Below are positions 1 through 5,354 of a DNA stretch of 6,120 bases, in pieces. Location of the stretch: the NCBI GenBank assembly GCA_045629485.1, contig JAZQRF010000229.1:1-6120 (forward strand), given 5' to 3'. The translations under genes and the position numbers were made by a program. The DNA is from Pseudopedobacter sp045629485. GTDB lineage: Bacteria > Bacteroidota > Bacteroidia > Sphingobacteriales > Sphingobacteriaceae. Every line of letters begins with the position of its first letter. The stretch's first letter is position 1. The notes beneath the pieces were generated by a model that searched no databases, was not told the origin of the DNA, and saw nothing but the letters and a program-made list of their open reading frames with translations.

Positions 1-46
1 ATTTATTTAACAGGAAAGAATTACGAATGTTCTCAATAGATACCTT

Positions 47-77
47 AAAAAAAAGCCATAACATTTTATAGCTTTTT
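47..77 (-). terminator. Rho-independent terminator of the metal-uptake operon
   Basis: Read on the minus strand, positions 77-66 pair with 61-50 to give a 12-bp stem closed by one G-U wobble (70 with 57) and no mismatch, around a 4-base loop (65-62). A run of eight T follows at 54-47. The hairpin begins 23 bases after the lipoprotein stop codon, as expected for the end of this transcript. On the plus strand the wobble becomes a C-A mismatch and the T run is only five long, so it should work mainly for the minus strand. The remaining bases 1-46 show nothing I can identify. Confidence 0.85.
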
Positions 78-99
78 ATTTTGATAGGTAGTGCAGGGC

Positions 100-684
100 T
101 TAATGAGCGTGTCCGTCTCCTTCAAGGGTAAAAATTTTAAACTTCCTGTTGAAATCATCCGTCCCCCCGGCCTGTACGTAATTGTTGCTGTTCCAGGCTT
201 GTGCTGCTGGGTGTTGCTTGTTTAACCCATGTCTCAAAACAACATTAAGGTCGAAGCCATTTGAAGCCATAGCCTTTACGGTTAATAAACCTTTTAGTCC
301 AAGGTTCTCATCTTTGTATTCGTAATCCAATACATCAGCCGGAGCGCCGGTGAAAAAGAACTGGTGGTCGGCAGCATCAAATTCATTGCTGATGTCTTTC
401 CCTTTGCTGAATATGGAAATTTCCATCAGGTAAGACTCTCCCTCGTGTAAATTAATGCTGGCTGGAGTAGCTCCTGCAGTGCCACTTGTGAAATTTACCG
501 TAAAAGGTTCTTCTTCTGCATGGAATTCTGTGCCATGGAAGTGGCCTGCGGTAAAAGTAATGGTAGTCCCATCAAACTCTTCCTGGTCTTCTTCAGAAAC
601 AGGATTATCTTTTTTACAAGCACTAAAGCTTAGTGCAACAAATGTGAAAAGGGCCAGGATAAAAAATTTACTGAATTTGTTCAT
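100..684 (-). CDS. His-rich lipoprotein, putative metal-binding partner of the TonB receptor
   Basis: This 194-residue protein has a lipoprotein signal: a basic start, a hydrophobic stretch (residues 7-20) and a lipobox FSAC with the acylated cysteine at 23. The mature protein begins CKKDN and then has an acidic run (residues 31-39). A charged stretch after the cysteine resembles surface-export signals of Bacteroidota lipoproteins, so it may face outward (inference). Histidines cluster at 48, 50 and 55 (GHFHGTEFH, followed by EEE), recur at 80, 107, 152 and 158, and close the chain as GHAH. No catalytic motif is visible. The gene starts 29 bases after the receptor stop on the same strand and precedes a terminator, so it is the last gene of the operon. 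The likely role is binding metal for, or assisting, the neighbouring receptor. That is inference from composition and position. Small lipoproteins beside TonB receptors are common in this phylum, but I cannot name this family. Confidence 0.85.
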   Translation of the reverse strand: MNKFSKFFILALFTFVALSFSACKKDNPVSEEDQEEFDGTTITFTAGHFHGTEFHAEEEPFTVNFTSGTAGATPASINLHEGESYLMEISIFSKGKDISNEFDAADHQFFFTGAPADVLDYEYKDENLGLKGLLTVKAMASNGFDLNVVLRHGLNKQHPAAQAWNSNNYVQAGGTDDFNRKFKIFTLEGDGHAH

Positions 685-713
685 GATTTTGATGTTTAAG
701 GTAATGTGATATT

Positions 714-3014
714 TTAAAATTTATAGTTTAACCTGATGACCAGGTTTCTTCCCGTTTCGTGGGCATAATACCTGAACCGGTTGAGGTAATCTTTATAACT
801 CGTGTTAAATACATTAAACAGCGAAGCATTAATGCCAATGCTGTTCTCGCCCGTTTTGTAGTTGATGCCGCCTGAAAAATTAACCAGGTGATATGCTGCA
901 GGGGGAGCTGTAAATTCGTTAGCTGCTTCAAACCTGTTTTGTTTCGCCACAAAAACATGTTGTATCTCTAAGAAAGGGCTGCTGAATTTTTTATGTCTTG
1001 TTAAGCCATTCCAGCGAAAGCTATTGTCAAGCTTATCGGCAGGAATCATAGGGAGGTAATTCTTATTGCTCCTGTCTTTTGCCCTTATAATAGCAGCTTT
1101 TAAATTCCAGCTCAGGCTTTCGGAGAATTTATACGAAGCAAATAAATCTGATCCTAAGAATAATGCATTGGTTTGCCTGTAATTAAATACTGGGAAGGCG
1201 CCTCTCAGGCTTTCTTCAAATTCTCCACTGGGTTCCAGAAAAATATAGTCAGTAATGTAATTGCTATAGGCGCTCCACTCCACGCTCAACCTGTTGCCGG
1301 CCAGGCTTAGGGTATTGATCCATTTATAGCCTTTTTCGCTTTTAAGAAGGTCGTTCCCTACCTCTATTGCTGCAGAGCCGTGGTGCAGACCATCGCTGTA
1401 TAATTCATTTACACTGGGTGCTCTCCAGGCTAAACCAAGATTAGAGCGAAGGCTAAGCAAGGGGCTCACTTTCCATAAGCCTCCTACAGAGCCGCTTACA
1501 TTATGAAAGTGGTGCCTGCCTCCATACAAAACAGTACCTCTATAACCTGCTGCATCCAGGTATTTATAATCATACCTGATGCCCCCCTCTAACTCATAAT
1601 CTTTTTTAGCCAGCCGTTTGACCATAAAAAGTGCAGGGTTAAAGCTGTTATAATTTGGAATGACAGGGGTAGCAAACGTTCCAGGGGTATTGTTATTTAC
1701 CACCACATTGGCATTCACGCCATATTTGGTATGCATGTTATTGCTCCCGGAGGTTTCATAAACAGCTTCGAGGTTTTGCGCTGTGAGCACCAGGTCCAGA
1801 GCGGCGATGCCTGTCCTTCCGGCCCTGCGGATATCGTATTCCTTGCGGTGATTTCGCTGCAAATTATAGTTAAGTGTCAGGCTTGAATGGTTAGCCAGGT
1901 ACTTTTTTCCTTTAAGCTTGATTAAATGATGCGATACTTCCTGCTTTGGTGCGTCTATAGAATAGCTAAAATTACCGTCATTAAAAGGCCTGCCATTTTC
2001 CAGAACCGAGTAAAGATCGTTCAGGCTGCCAATATGTGCACCCTCAAATATCCCAATAGAGGTATTATAGGTACTCAGGAACAGTTCTGCCTCCACACTT
2101 TTCTTTTTATAGCCCAGGGTAAAAGCACCATTCAATTCCTCAAATCCGGTATTGCCCAGGTAGTAATCAGGCGTTTTGGCGTTTCCGCCTTTTTTTAAGG
2201 TCGACTGTAAGCGCCAGGCAAAGTTTTCATTTTCTAAAGCTCCGTGGATATTGGCCGAAACCGTACCCTGCTGGTTATTAGAAGCGCCAACCAGGTTCAC
2301 ACTCCCCGAGAGCAGGTGCTGATGGTAATTTAAATCCTCCGGCTCTACCAAAATCACACCGCCTATAGCATCCGCCCCATATTGTATGCTTGCAGCTCCC
2401 TTCACTACGGTTATTTGGTTTGCCAGGAAGGGATCTACTTCCGGTGCATGTTCGCTGCCCCATTGTTGCCCTTCCAGCCTTACTCCTGAATTTAAGATCA
2501 CTACCCTGTTAGAGTGCATCCCGTGAATCACCGGTTTAGATATCGCCGGCCCGGTTTGTATACTATTTAAACCAGGCAGTCTTTTTAATGCCTCGCCTAA
2601 AGATTCGCCGCGACTAAGTTCTAATGCGTTTCCCTCCAGTTTATTCGCTGTTTGTAGAGGAAGTAAGGTAGCAGAGGAAAGTACCACTACTTCAGCAAGT
2701 TTATTGTCATCAGTATCCAAACTGATTGCTATTTCCTGGTTCTTGCTAAGGTTTACTTCTATTTCCTGCTCAGAAAAGCCAACATAAGATATTTTTACCT
2801 TGTAAGTTCCGGCACATAACCTGTTAAAATGGAAGTGCCCTTCTTTATCGGTAATCGCTATTTTGCTTTCTCCGGATAAAGAAACCGTAGCTCCGGGCAG
2901 CGGCTGCCTGGTACCGGCATCTTGTATAATGCCATATAAAGAATAGTTACAATTTTGCCCAATTGCAGGAAACACAATCAGCAACATTGCACAAAGTATT
3001 ATGGAATACTTCAT
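714..3014 (-). CDS. TonB-dependent outer-membrane receptor, ZnuD-like (probable zinc uptake)
   Basis: This outer-membrane gated channel is powered by TonB-ExbBD. It has 766 residues from the chosen ATG. A signal peptide (1-20, ending PAIGQ) is followed by a carboxypeptidase-regulatory-like beta domain (about 23-100, with the motifs PLPGATV and YVGF). Then come a TonB-box-like EVVVLSS (108-114), a plug domain (about 122-225) and a 22-strand-type barrel ending in aromatic F. The plug carries NRVVILNSGVRLEGQQWG and EHAPEVDP (169-195), a signature I associate with ZnuD-like zinc receptors. Barrel loops hold HHFH (501-504) and HHG (544-546), possible metal ligands. An upstream in-frame start at 3056 is TTG and would put 14 hydrophobic residues before a complete signal peptide, so ATG at 3014 is preferred. 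The adjacent Zur-like regulator and His-rich proteins favour zinc. Copper, another metal, or a metal chelate remains possible. Confidence 0.93.
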   Translation of the reverse strand: MKYSIILCAMLLIVFPAIGQNCNYSLYGIIQDAGTRQPLPGATVSLSGESKIAITDKEGHFHFNRLCAGTYKVKISYVGFSEQEIEVNLSKNQEIAISLDTDDNKLAEVVVLSSATLLPLQTANKLEGNALELSRGESLGEALKRLPGLNSIQTGPAISKPVIHGMHSNRVVILNSGVRLEGQQWGSEHAPEVDPFLANQITVVKGAASIQYGADAIGGVILVEPEDLNYHQHLLSGSVNLVGASNNQQGTVSANIHGALENENFAWRLQSTLKKGGNAKTPDYYLGNTGFEELNGAFTLGYKKKSVEAELFLSTYNTSIGIFEGAHIGSLNDLYSVLENGRPFNDGNFSYSIDAPKQEVSHHLIKLKGKKYLANHSSLTLNYNLQRNHRKEYDIRRAGRTGIAALDLVLTAQNLEAVYETSGSNNMHTKYGVNANVVVNNNTPGTFATPVIPNYNSFNPALFMVKRLAKKDYELEGGIRYDYKYLDAAGYRGTVLYGGRHHFHNVSGSVGGLWKVSPLLSLRSNLGLAWRAPSVNELYSDGLHHGSAAIEVGNDLLKSEKGYKWINTLSLAGNRLSVEWSAYSNYITDYIFLEPSGEFEESLRGAFPVFNYRQTNALFLGSDLFASYKFSESLSWNLKAAIIRAKDRSNKNYLPMIPADKLDNSFRWNGLTRHKKFSSPFLEIQHVFVAKQNRFEAANEFTAPPAAYHLVNFSGGINYKTGENSIGINASLFNVFNTSYKDYLNRFRYYAHETGRNLVIRLNYKF

Positions 3015-3023
3015 AAATGAAAA

Positions 3024-3056
3024 TAAAGATAGAATGATAAAAAATAGAGTTACCAA
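3024..3056 (-). promoter_or_regulatory. Possible secondary promoter for the TonB receptor gene
   Basis: On the minus strand TATCTTTA (3031-3024) matches the Bacteroidota -7 element TAnnTTTG at all but the last base. A TTG (3056-3054) lies 22 bases upstream, near the usual -33 spacing. The element sits 9 bases before the receptor ATG. The match is imperfect, so the receptor may rely instead on readthrough from the promoter at 3439-3446. Confidence 0.3.
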
Positions 3057-3115
3057 AAGCTAAACAAGCATATCGCTCCAGCTCGCTTTAAATAAGCTCA
3101 AAAAGAATAAGGAAG

Positions 3116-3433
3116 TTAAACCAAAGGGGGCGCTTTGTTTGATACAGAATAACCGGAAGCCGTAAGAGCATCGGTATAAACTACCGGTTTGTAATAATAG
3201 CTTATAGAATAAAATGCAAATTGCTGTTGCTGGATGATGGCCGCTCCGTGATGAAAGAAGTCGGAGGCCTTACAACATGATTTTTCGTAAGCATCTAAAG
3301 CAGATTGGTATTTCCCTGCAGAAGAAACCTGATCGGTATGGTGATGAAAAACCTGCTGGAAAGGAATAACCCACCCAATTACTGCGAAAAGCAGCAGGAG
3401 AGCAGTGGTTTTTATAATTCCTTTATTAAACAT
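3116..3433 (-). CDS. Small secreted or membrane-anchored His-rich protein upstream of the receptor
   Basis: This is a 105-residue protein of unknown function. An N-terminal hydrophobic segment (about 8-24, after the basic MFNKGIIK) is a signal peptide or membrane anchor. It is followed at once by HHH (30-32), then a cysteine pair (53-54), HH (61-62), four glutamines (68-71), an aromatic stretch FAFYSISYYY (72-81) and the end APPLV. Short proteins with a signal, His clusters, cysteines and a C-terminal PP motif occur just upstream of metal-related TonB receptors in Bacteroidota and loosely recall DUF2946 proteins. This is from memory and was not tested. It lies 61 bases after the Fur-family gene and 101 before the receptor, all on one strand. 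A periplasmic metal-binding or hand-over role is inferred. The ATG at 3433 is supported by a promoter element five bases upstream. Confidence 0.78.
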   Translation of the reverse strand: MFNKGIIKTTALLLLFAVIGWVIPFQQVFHHHTDQVSSAGKYQSALDAYEKSCCKASDFFHHGAAIIQQQQFAFYSISYYYKPVVYTDALTASGYSVSNKAPPLV

Positions 3434-3438
3434 TGTTG

Positions 3439-3446
3439 CAAATATA
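3439..3446 (-). promoter_or_regulatory. TAnnTTTG promoter of the His-rich protein and receptor genes
   Basis: The minus strand reads TATATTTG, an exact match to the Bacteroidota -7 element, then CAACA and the ATG at 3433. Transcription would start at or within a few bases of the start codon, giving a leaderless or nearly leaderless message. No good -33 TTG is seen at the usual spacing. The surrounding 3434-3483 is very AT-rich and is bounded by an imperfect inverted pair (tgttgca at 3434, tgtaaca at 3477, 6 of 7 matching), which might belong to an operator. Confidence 0.6.
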
Positions 3447-3494
3447 ATTCAAATTAATTATATACTATTGATTTAATGTAACAAAAATGGCCTG

Positions 3495-3917
3495 TCAGGG
3501 TTTTAAGGCAGCACATTCTTTACACAGGCCCTCGGCAGAAACGTTCACTTGCGTAGGTTTAAAGCCCTGAGGGAAATGGAGTTGAGGTAATGTATAGCTT
3601 TGCAAACAGAATACATGTTTACAGCTGGTGCAGTTAAAATGCAGATGCTCCCGGCTGTTTTTTTCGTTAGCGGGTAAAGAAAAGGCAAATTTTGCAGTTC
3701 CCCAGCTATCAAAAACACGATGGATGATTCCTTTTTCTTCAAATGATTTTAAGGTGCGGTAAACCGTAATCCTGTCCAGCTCCTCCTCAATTTTGTGCTC
3801 TATTTCAGGCTGGGAAAGGGCATGTACAGCATTTTTAAGTACAGAGAGTATCTTGTACCTCAAAGGAGTTTTCCTTAATGAATGTGCTACCAGTATTTCT
3901 TCTAATTCCTTTTCCAT
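3495..3917 (-). CDS. Fur-family transcriptional regulator, probably zinc-sensing Zur
   Basis: This 140-residue protein is normal in length for Fur/Zur. The N-terminal winged helix (about 1-80) contains the family's recognition-helix signature RITVYRTL (49-56). The C-terminal dimerisation domain has H91, H93, C96, C99 and later C132, C135. The HxHxxCxxC spacing is, as I recall it, the same as in mycobacterial Zur (FurB), where the two CxxC pairs hold a structural zinc and the histidines help form the sensing site. An extra cysteine lies at 104. With metal bound, such proteins repress uptake genes by blocking their promoters. It is the first gene of the minus-strand cluster and its own promoter overlaps an inverted repeat, so autoregulation is plausible. 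Fur-type iron or PerR-type peroxide sensing is not excluded. The neighbouring ZnuD-like receptor is the main reason for preferring Zur. Confidence 0.85.
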   Translation of the reverse strand: MEKELEEILVAHSLRKTPLRYKILSVLKNAVHALSQPEIEHKIEEELDRITVYRTLKSFEEKGIIHRVFDSWGTAKFAFSLPANEKNSREHLHFNCTSCKHVFCLQSYTLPQLHFPQGFKPTQVNVSAEGLCKECAALKP

Positions 3918-3935
3918 ATCCCTTTATCAGGAAAA

Positions 3936-3943
3936 CAAATATA
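3936..3943 (-). promoter_or_regulatory. TAnnTTTG promoter of the Fur-family regulator
   Basis: The minus strand reads TATATTTG, an exact match to the Bacteroidota -7 element, 18 bases before the regulator ATG. This predicts a leader of roughly 14 bases. I see no clear -33 TTG. It lies within the 120-base divergent region between the regulator and the plus-strand gene at 4038. Confidence 0.55.
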
Positions 3944-3974
3944 AGCATCACCATTAGAATCTGCTTGATGTTAT
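3941..3974. repeat. Interrupted inverted repeat overlapping the regulator promoter
   Basis: ATAAgCATCA (3941-3950) and TGATGTTAT (3966-3974) are inverted copies, identical except for one extra G, separated by 15 bases. The left arm overlaps the -7 element at 3936-3943. The right arm contains TGTTAT, which resembles half of the AT-rich palindromes bound by Fur and Zur proteins. It could be an autoregulatory operator, but the long spacer and single-base bulge are atypical, so this is a weak call. Confidence 0.3.
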
Positions 3975-4024
3975 GAAAGAAGAGTGCGAAGCAGGTTTAA
4001 TTTTTCCCTTAGCTAACATTCGGT

Positions 4025-4032
4025 TATCTTTG
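4025..4032 (+). promoter_or_regulatory. TAnnTTTG promoter at the start codon of the 4038 gene
   Basis: TATCTTTG matches the Bacteroidota -7 element exactly and is followed by CCGGT and then ATG at 4038. The transcript should begin at or just before the start codon, so the message is probably leaderless. A T run at 4001-4005 is the only thing near the -33 position. A small inverted repeat, TAAC-5-GTTA (4014-4026), touches the element. Confidence 0.65.
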
Positions 4033-4037
4033 CCGGT

Positions 4038-4382
4038 ATGACACCAAAAGAAATCAATCAGAAATTTTTGGCATTACAGGAAAAGCTGGCTGCAGAGTTT
4101 GATAATGAAAAACCAGACATTAAAGTGATCTTATTCCTAATAGGTGTACAAGAGCTGGGCCAGGGACCAAAAAAGTTTAGTAAGCGCCAAAAAGAAGAAC
4201 TCATGCATATTGCTACCTGCAGGTTGTTTTCAGAAATGGGATTTTATGAGCTCGAAGGCCTTGATCAGGACGGATGGCCACATTGGAAAAAATTAAAACC
4301 CATACCAAATTATGCGCTGTTAGAACAAGAGATGATCATGAAATCTTTAATTGTCGCCTATTTTGACGAGCTATATTCTTAA
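4038..4382 (+). CDS. Conserved-looking hypothetical protein, 114 residues
   Basis: I do not recognise this family. The protein is soluble in appearance, with no signal peptide or membrane segment. It begins with a charged helix-like region (about 2-25), then a hydrophobic strand or helix KVILFLIGVQELG (29-41). A basic patch follows (KKFSKRQKEE, 45-54), then HIATCRLFSEMGFYEL (57-72) and an aromatic stretch DGWPHWKKL (78-86). It ends in a helix-like tail (about 93-114). There is one cysteine (61) and no obvious catalytic set. Strong evidence that it is a real gene is the exact promoter element five bases before its ATG and the tight 14-base gap to the isomerase gene, with which it probably forms an operon. 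I recall similar short proteins in other Bacteroidota genomes but no assigned function. Confidence 0.82.
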   Translation: MTPKEINQKFLALQEKLAAEFDNEKPDIKVILFLIGVQELGQGPKKFSKRQKEELMHIATCRLFSEMGFYELEGLDQDGWPHWKKLKPIPNYALLEQEMIMKSLIVAYFDELYS

Positions 4383-4396
4383 CCCTACCAGATAAA

Positions 4397-5113
4397 ATGA
4401 ATAGAATCCTTTCGAAACTAGTTTTTAACCTGTGTTTAGGTGCATTTTTATGGATTGCGCCACTCTCGGTTTTGGCAGCTAAACCAAAACCATCTTCCTA
4501 TGTAAAAATCTCCACCAATCACGGAGAAATCTTTGTGAAGTTGTATGATGAAACTCCCAAACACCGGGATAACTTTTTAAAGCTGGTCAAAGAAAAAACG
4601 TTGGATAACACCCTTTTCCATAGGGTGATAAAAGATTTCATGATCCAAGGGGGCGACCCGGATTCTAAGAAAGCTACAAAAGGGCAGATGCTGGGTGCCG
4701 GAGATTTAGGCTATAAAATAGATGCAGAATTTGTTGACAGCCTGTTTCATAAAAGAGGGGCCTTAAGTGCGGCAAGAGACGGTAATCCAAAGAAAGCTTC
4801 CAGTGCCAGCCAGTTTTATATTGTTCAGGGTAAAAAATATGCTGATCAGGAGTTAAATGACCTGGAACTCTACCGATTGCAGGGAAAGAAAATCCCGCTA
4901 AAGTATAGGGAAATCTATAAAACCATTGGCGGTACGCCGTTTTTAGATCAAAATTATACGGTATTTGGCGAAGTCGTAAAAGGCATGGAAGTGGTAGATA
5001 AAATTGCCGAAGAGAAAACGGATAGAAACGATAGACCAGAGGAAGACATTAAAATCCGGGTAGAGCTATTAAAAAAGAAAGAAGTTAAAAAGCTATTGAA
5101 AAATTTGAAATAA
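4397..5113 (+). CDS. Exported cyclophilin-type peptidyl-prolyl cis-trans isomerase
   Basis: It catalyses cis-trans isomerisation of X-Pro bonds and helps exported proteins fold. A signal peptide (1-27, ending VLA before AKPKP) directs this 238-residue protein to the periplasm. No lipobox is seen. The cyclophilin fold runs from about 34 to 226. It has FHRVIKDFMIQGGDP (74-88) with the catalytic arginine R76 and active-site F81, M82 and Q84, then SQFYI (138-142) and YTVFGEV (187-193). The position of human cyclophilin A W121 is F182, as in many bacterial members, which usually means weak cyclosporin binding. A charged insert (about 147-178) lengthens the protein beyond the usual 160-180-residue core and is frequent in Bacteroidota homologues. 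The C-terminus is strongly basic (KKKEVKKLLKNLK). The gene probably shares the promoter at 4025. Confidence 0.93.
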   Translation: MNRILSKLVFNLCLGAFLWIAPLSVLAAKPKPSSYVKISTNHGEIFVKLYDETPKHRDNFLKLVKEKTLDNTLFHRVIKDFMIQGGDPDSKKATKGQMLGAGDLGYKIDAEFVDSLFHKRGALSAARDGNPKKASSASQFYIVQGKKYADQELNDLELYRLQGKKIPLKYREIYKTIGGTPFLDQNYTVFGEVVKGMEVVDKIAEEKTDRNDRPEEDIKIRVELLKKKEVKKLLKNLK

Positions 5114-5182
5114 AAGAGTTAGGGACTAATACGTTACTTAAGCTTTCTCATAAACATCCGTTTACCTAAAATTCGGCCTTGG

Positions 5183-5232
5183 CCTTTGCGGCAATTACAT
5201 AATAAGCCAAAGCAGAAGCTTTAAAGCAAAGG
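5183..5232. repeat. Inverted repeats in the isomerase-exonuclease gap
   Basis: CCTTTGC (5183-5189) is matched by its reverse complement GCAAAGG (5226-5232), with 36 bases between. A perfect 10-bp palindrome GCTTTAAAGC (5218-5227) overlaps the right arm. No T run follows, so this is not a canonical terminator, and the rest of 5114-5182 shows nothing clear. It may be the flank of the palindromic element at 5251-5308. Confidence 0.35.
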
Positions 5233-5250
5233 GCGCAGCCGAGAGTTTTT

Positions 5251-5308
5251 GGATACTTTTTGCGGAAAAAAGTATCTTGACATGGCCGGTCAAGAGGCCG
5301 GAAAGCCT
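5251..5308. repeat. Palindromic intergenic element with overlapping hairpins
   Basis: GATACTTTTT (5252-5261) pairs perfectly with AAAAAGTATC (5267-5276) around the loop GCGGA, a 10-bp stem. Overlapping its end, TCTTGAC (5275-5281) pairs with GTCAAGA (5289-5295). AGGC (5295-5298) can then pair with GCCT (5305-5308). GGCCGG occurs twice (5284-5289 and 5296-5301). From memory, hairpins of the form ACTTTTTGC-AAAAAGT are scattered between genes in Bacteroidota genomes, so this may be a copy of a dispersed REP-like sequence. A structure that slows the isomerase transcript is the alternative. Confidence 0.55.
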
Positions 5309-5314
5309 GGAGTG

Positions 5315-5335
5315 TTAAGCCATTAAATGGTTTAA
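5315..5335. repeat. 21-bp palindrome upstream of the exonuclease gene
   Basis: TTAAGCCAT (5315-5323) and ATGGTTTAA (5327-5335) form a near-perfect inverted repeat with a 3-base centre; the only imperfection is one G-T pair. It lies 19 bases before the exonuclease start codon. The size and position suit a dimeric repressor operator, but the protein is unknown and chance in AT-rich DNA is possible. I find no exact TAnnTTTG element in 5114-5354. Confidence 0.35.
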
Positions 5336-5354
5336 ATATACATTAAGACTAAAA

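Noticed and set aside
455..709. 84-residue open frame on the plus strand opposite the lipoprotein gene
   Set aside because: It is antisense to a well-supported gene, has no promoter or family resemblance, and low-complexity V/S-rich content typical of a shadow frame.
728..958. 76-residue open frame on the minus strand inside the receptor gene
   Set aside because: It lies wholly inside the barrel-coding part of the receptor in another frame, with no recognisable domain.
1926..2198. 90-residue open frame on the plus strand opposite the receptor gene
   Set aside because: Antisense to a long intact gene; no start signal or domain evidence.
2278..2463. 61-residue open frame on the minus strand within the receptor plug region
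   Set aside because: Overlaps the conserved plug coding sequence in a different frame and resembles no protein.
3015..3056. N-terminal extension of the receptor from a TTG codon at 3056
   Set aside because: It would place 14 hydrophobic residues before a complete signal peptide starting at ATG 3014, and it overlaps a promoter-like sequence.
3066..3105. Terminator between the His-rich gene and the receptor gene
   Set aside because: The only stem is GCTT-ATTTA-AAGC, four pairs, with no T run after it; too weak to stop transcription.
3545..3742. 65-residue open frame on the minus strand inside the Fur-family gene
   Set aside because: Alternative frame of the regulator, whose own frame carries all family motifs.
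5252..5276. Intrinsic terminator for the isomerase gene
   Set aside because: The stem is good, but its T and A runs are within the stem and neither side is followed by a T run; it also lies about 140 bases after the stop codon.
5114..5354. A small gene in the gap before the exonuclease
   Set aside because: No open frame with a plausible start and length; the stretch is dominated by inverted repeats.
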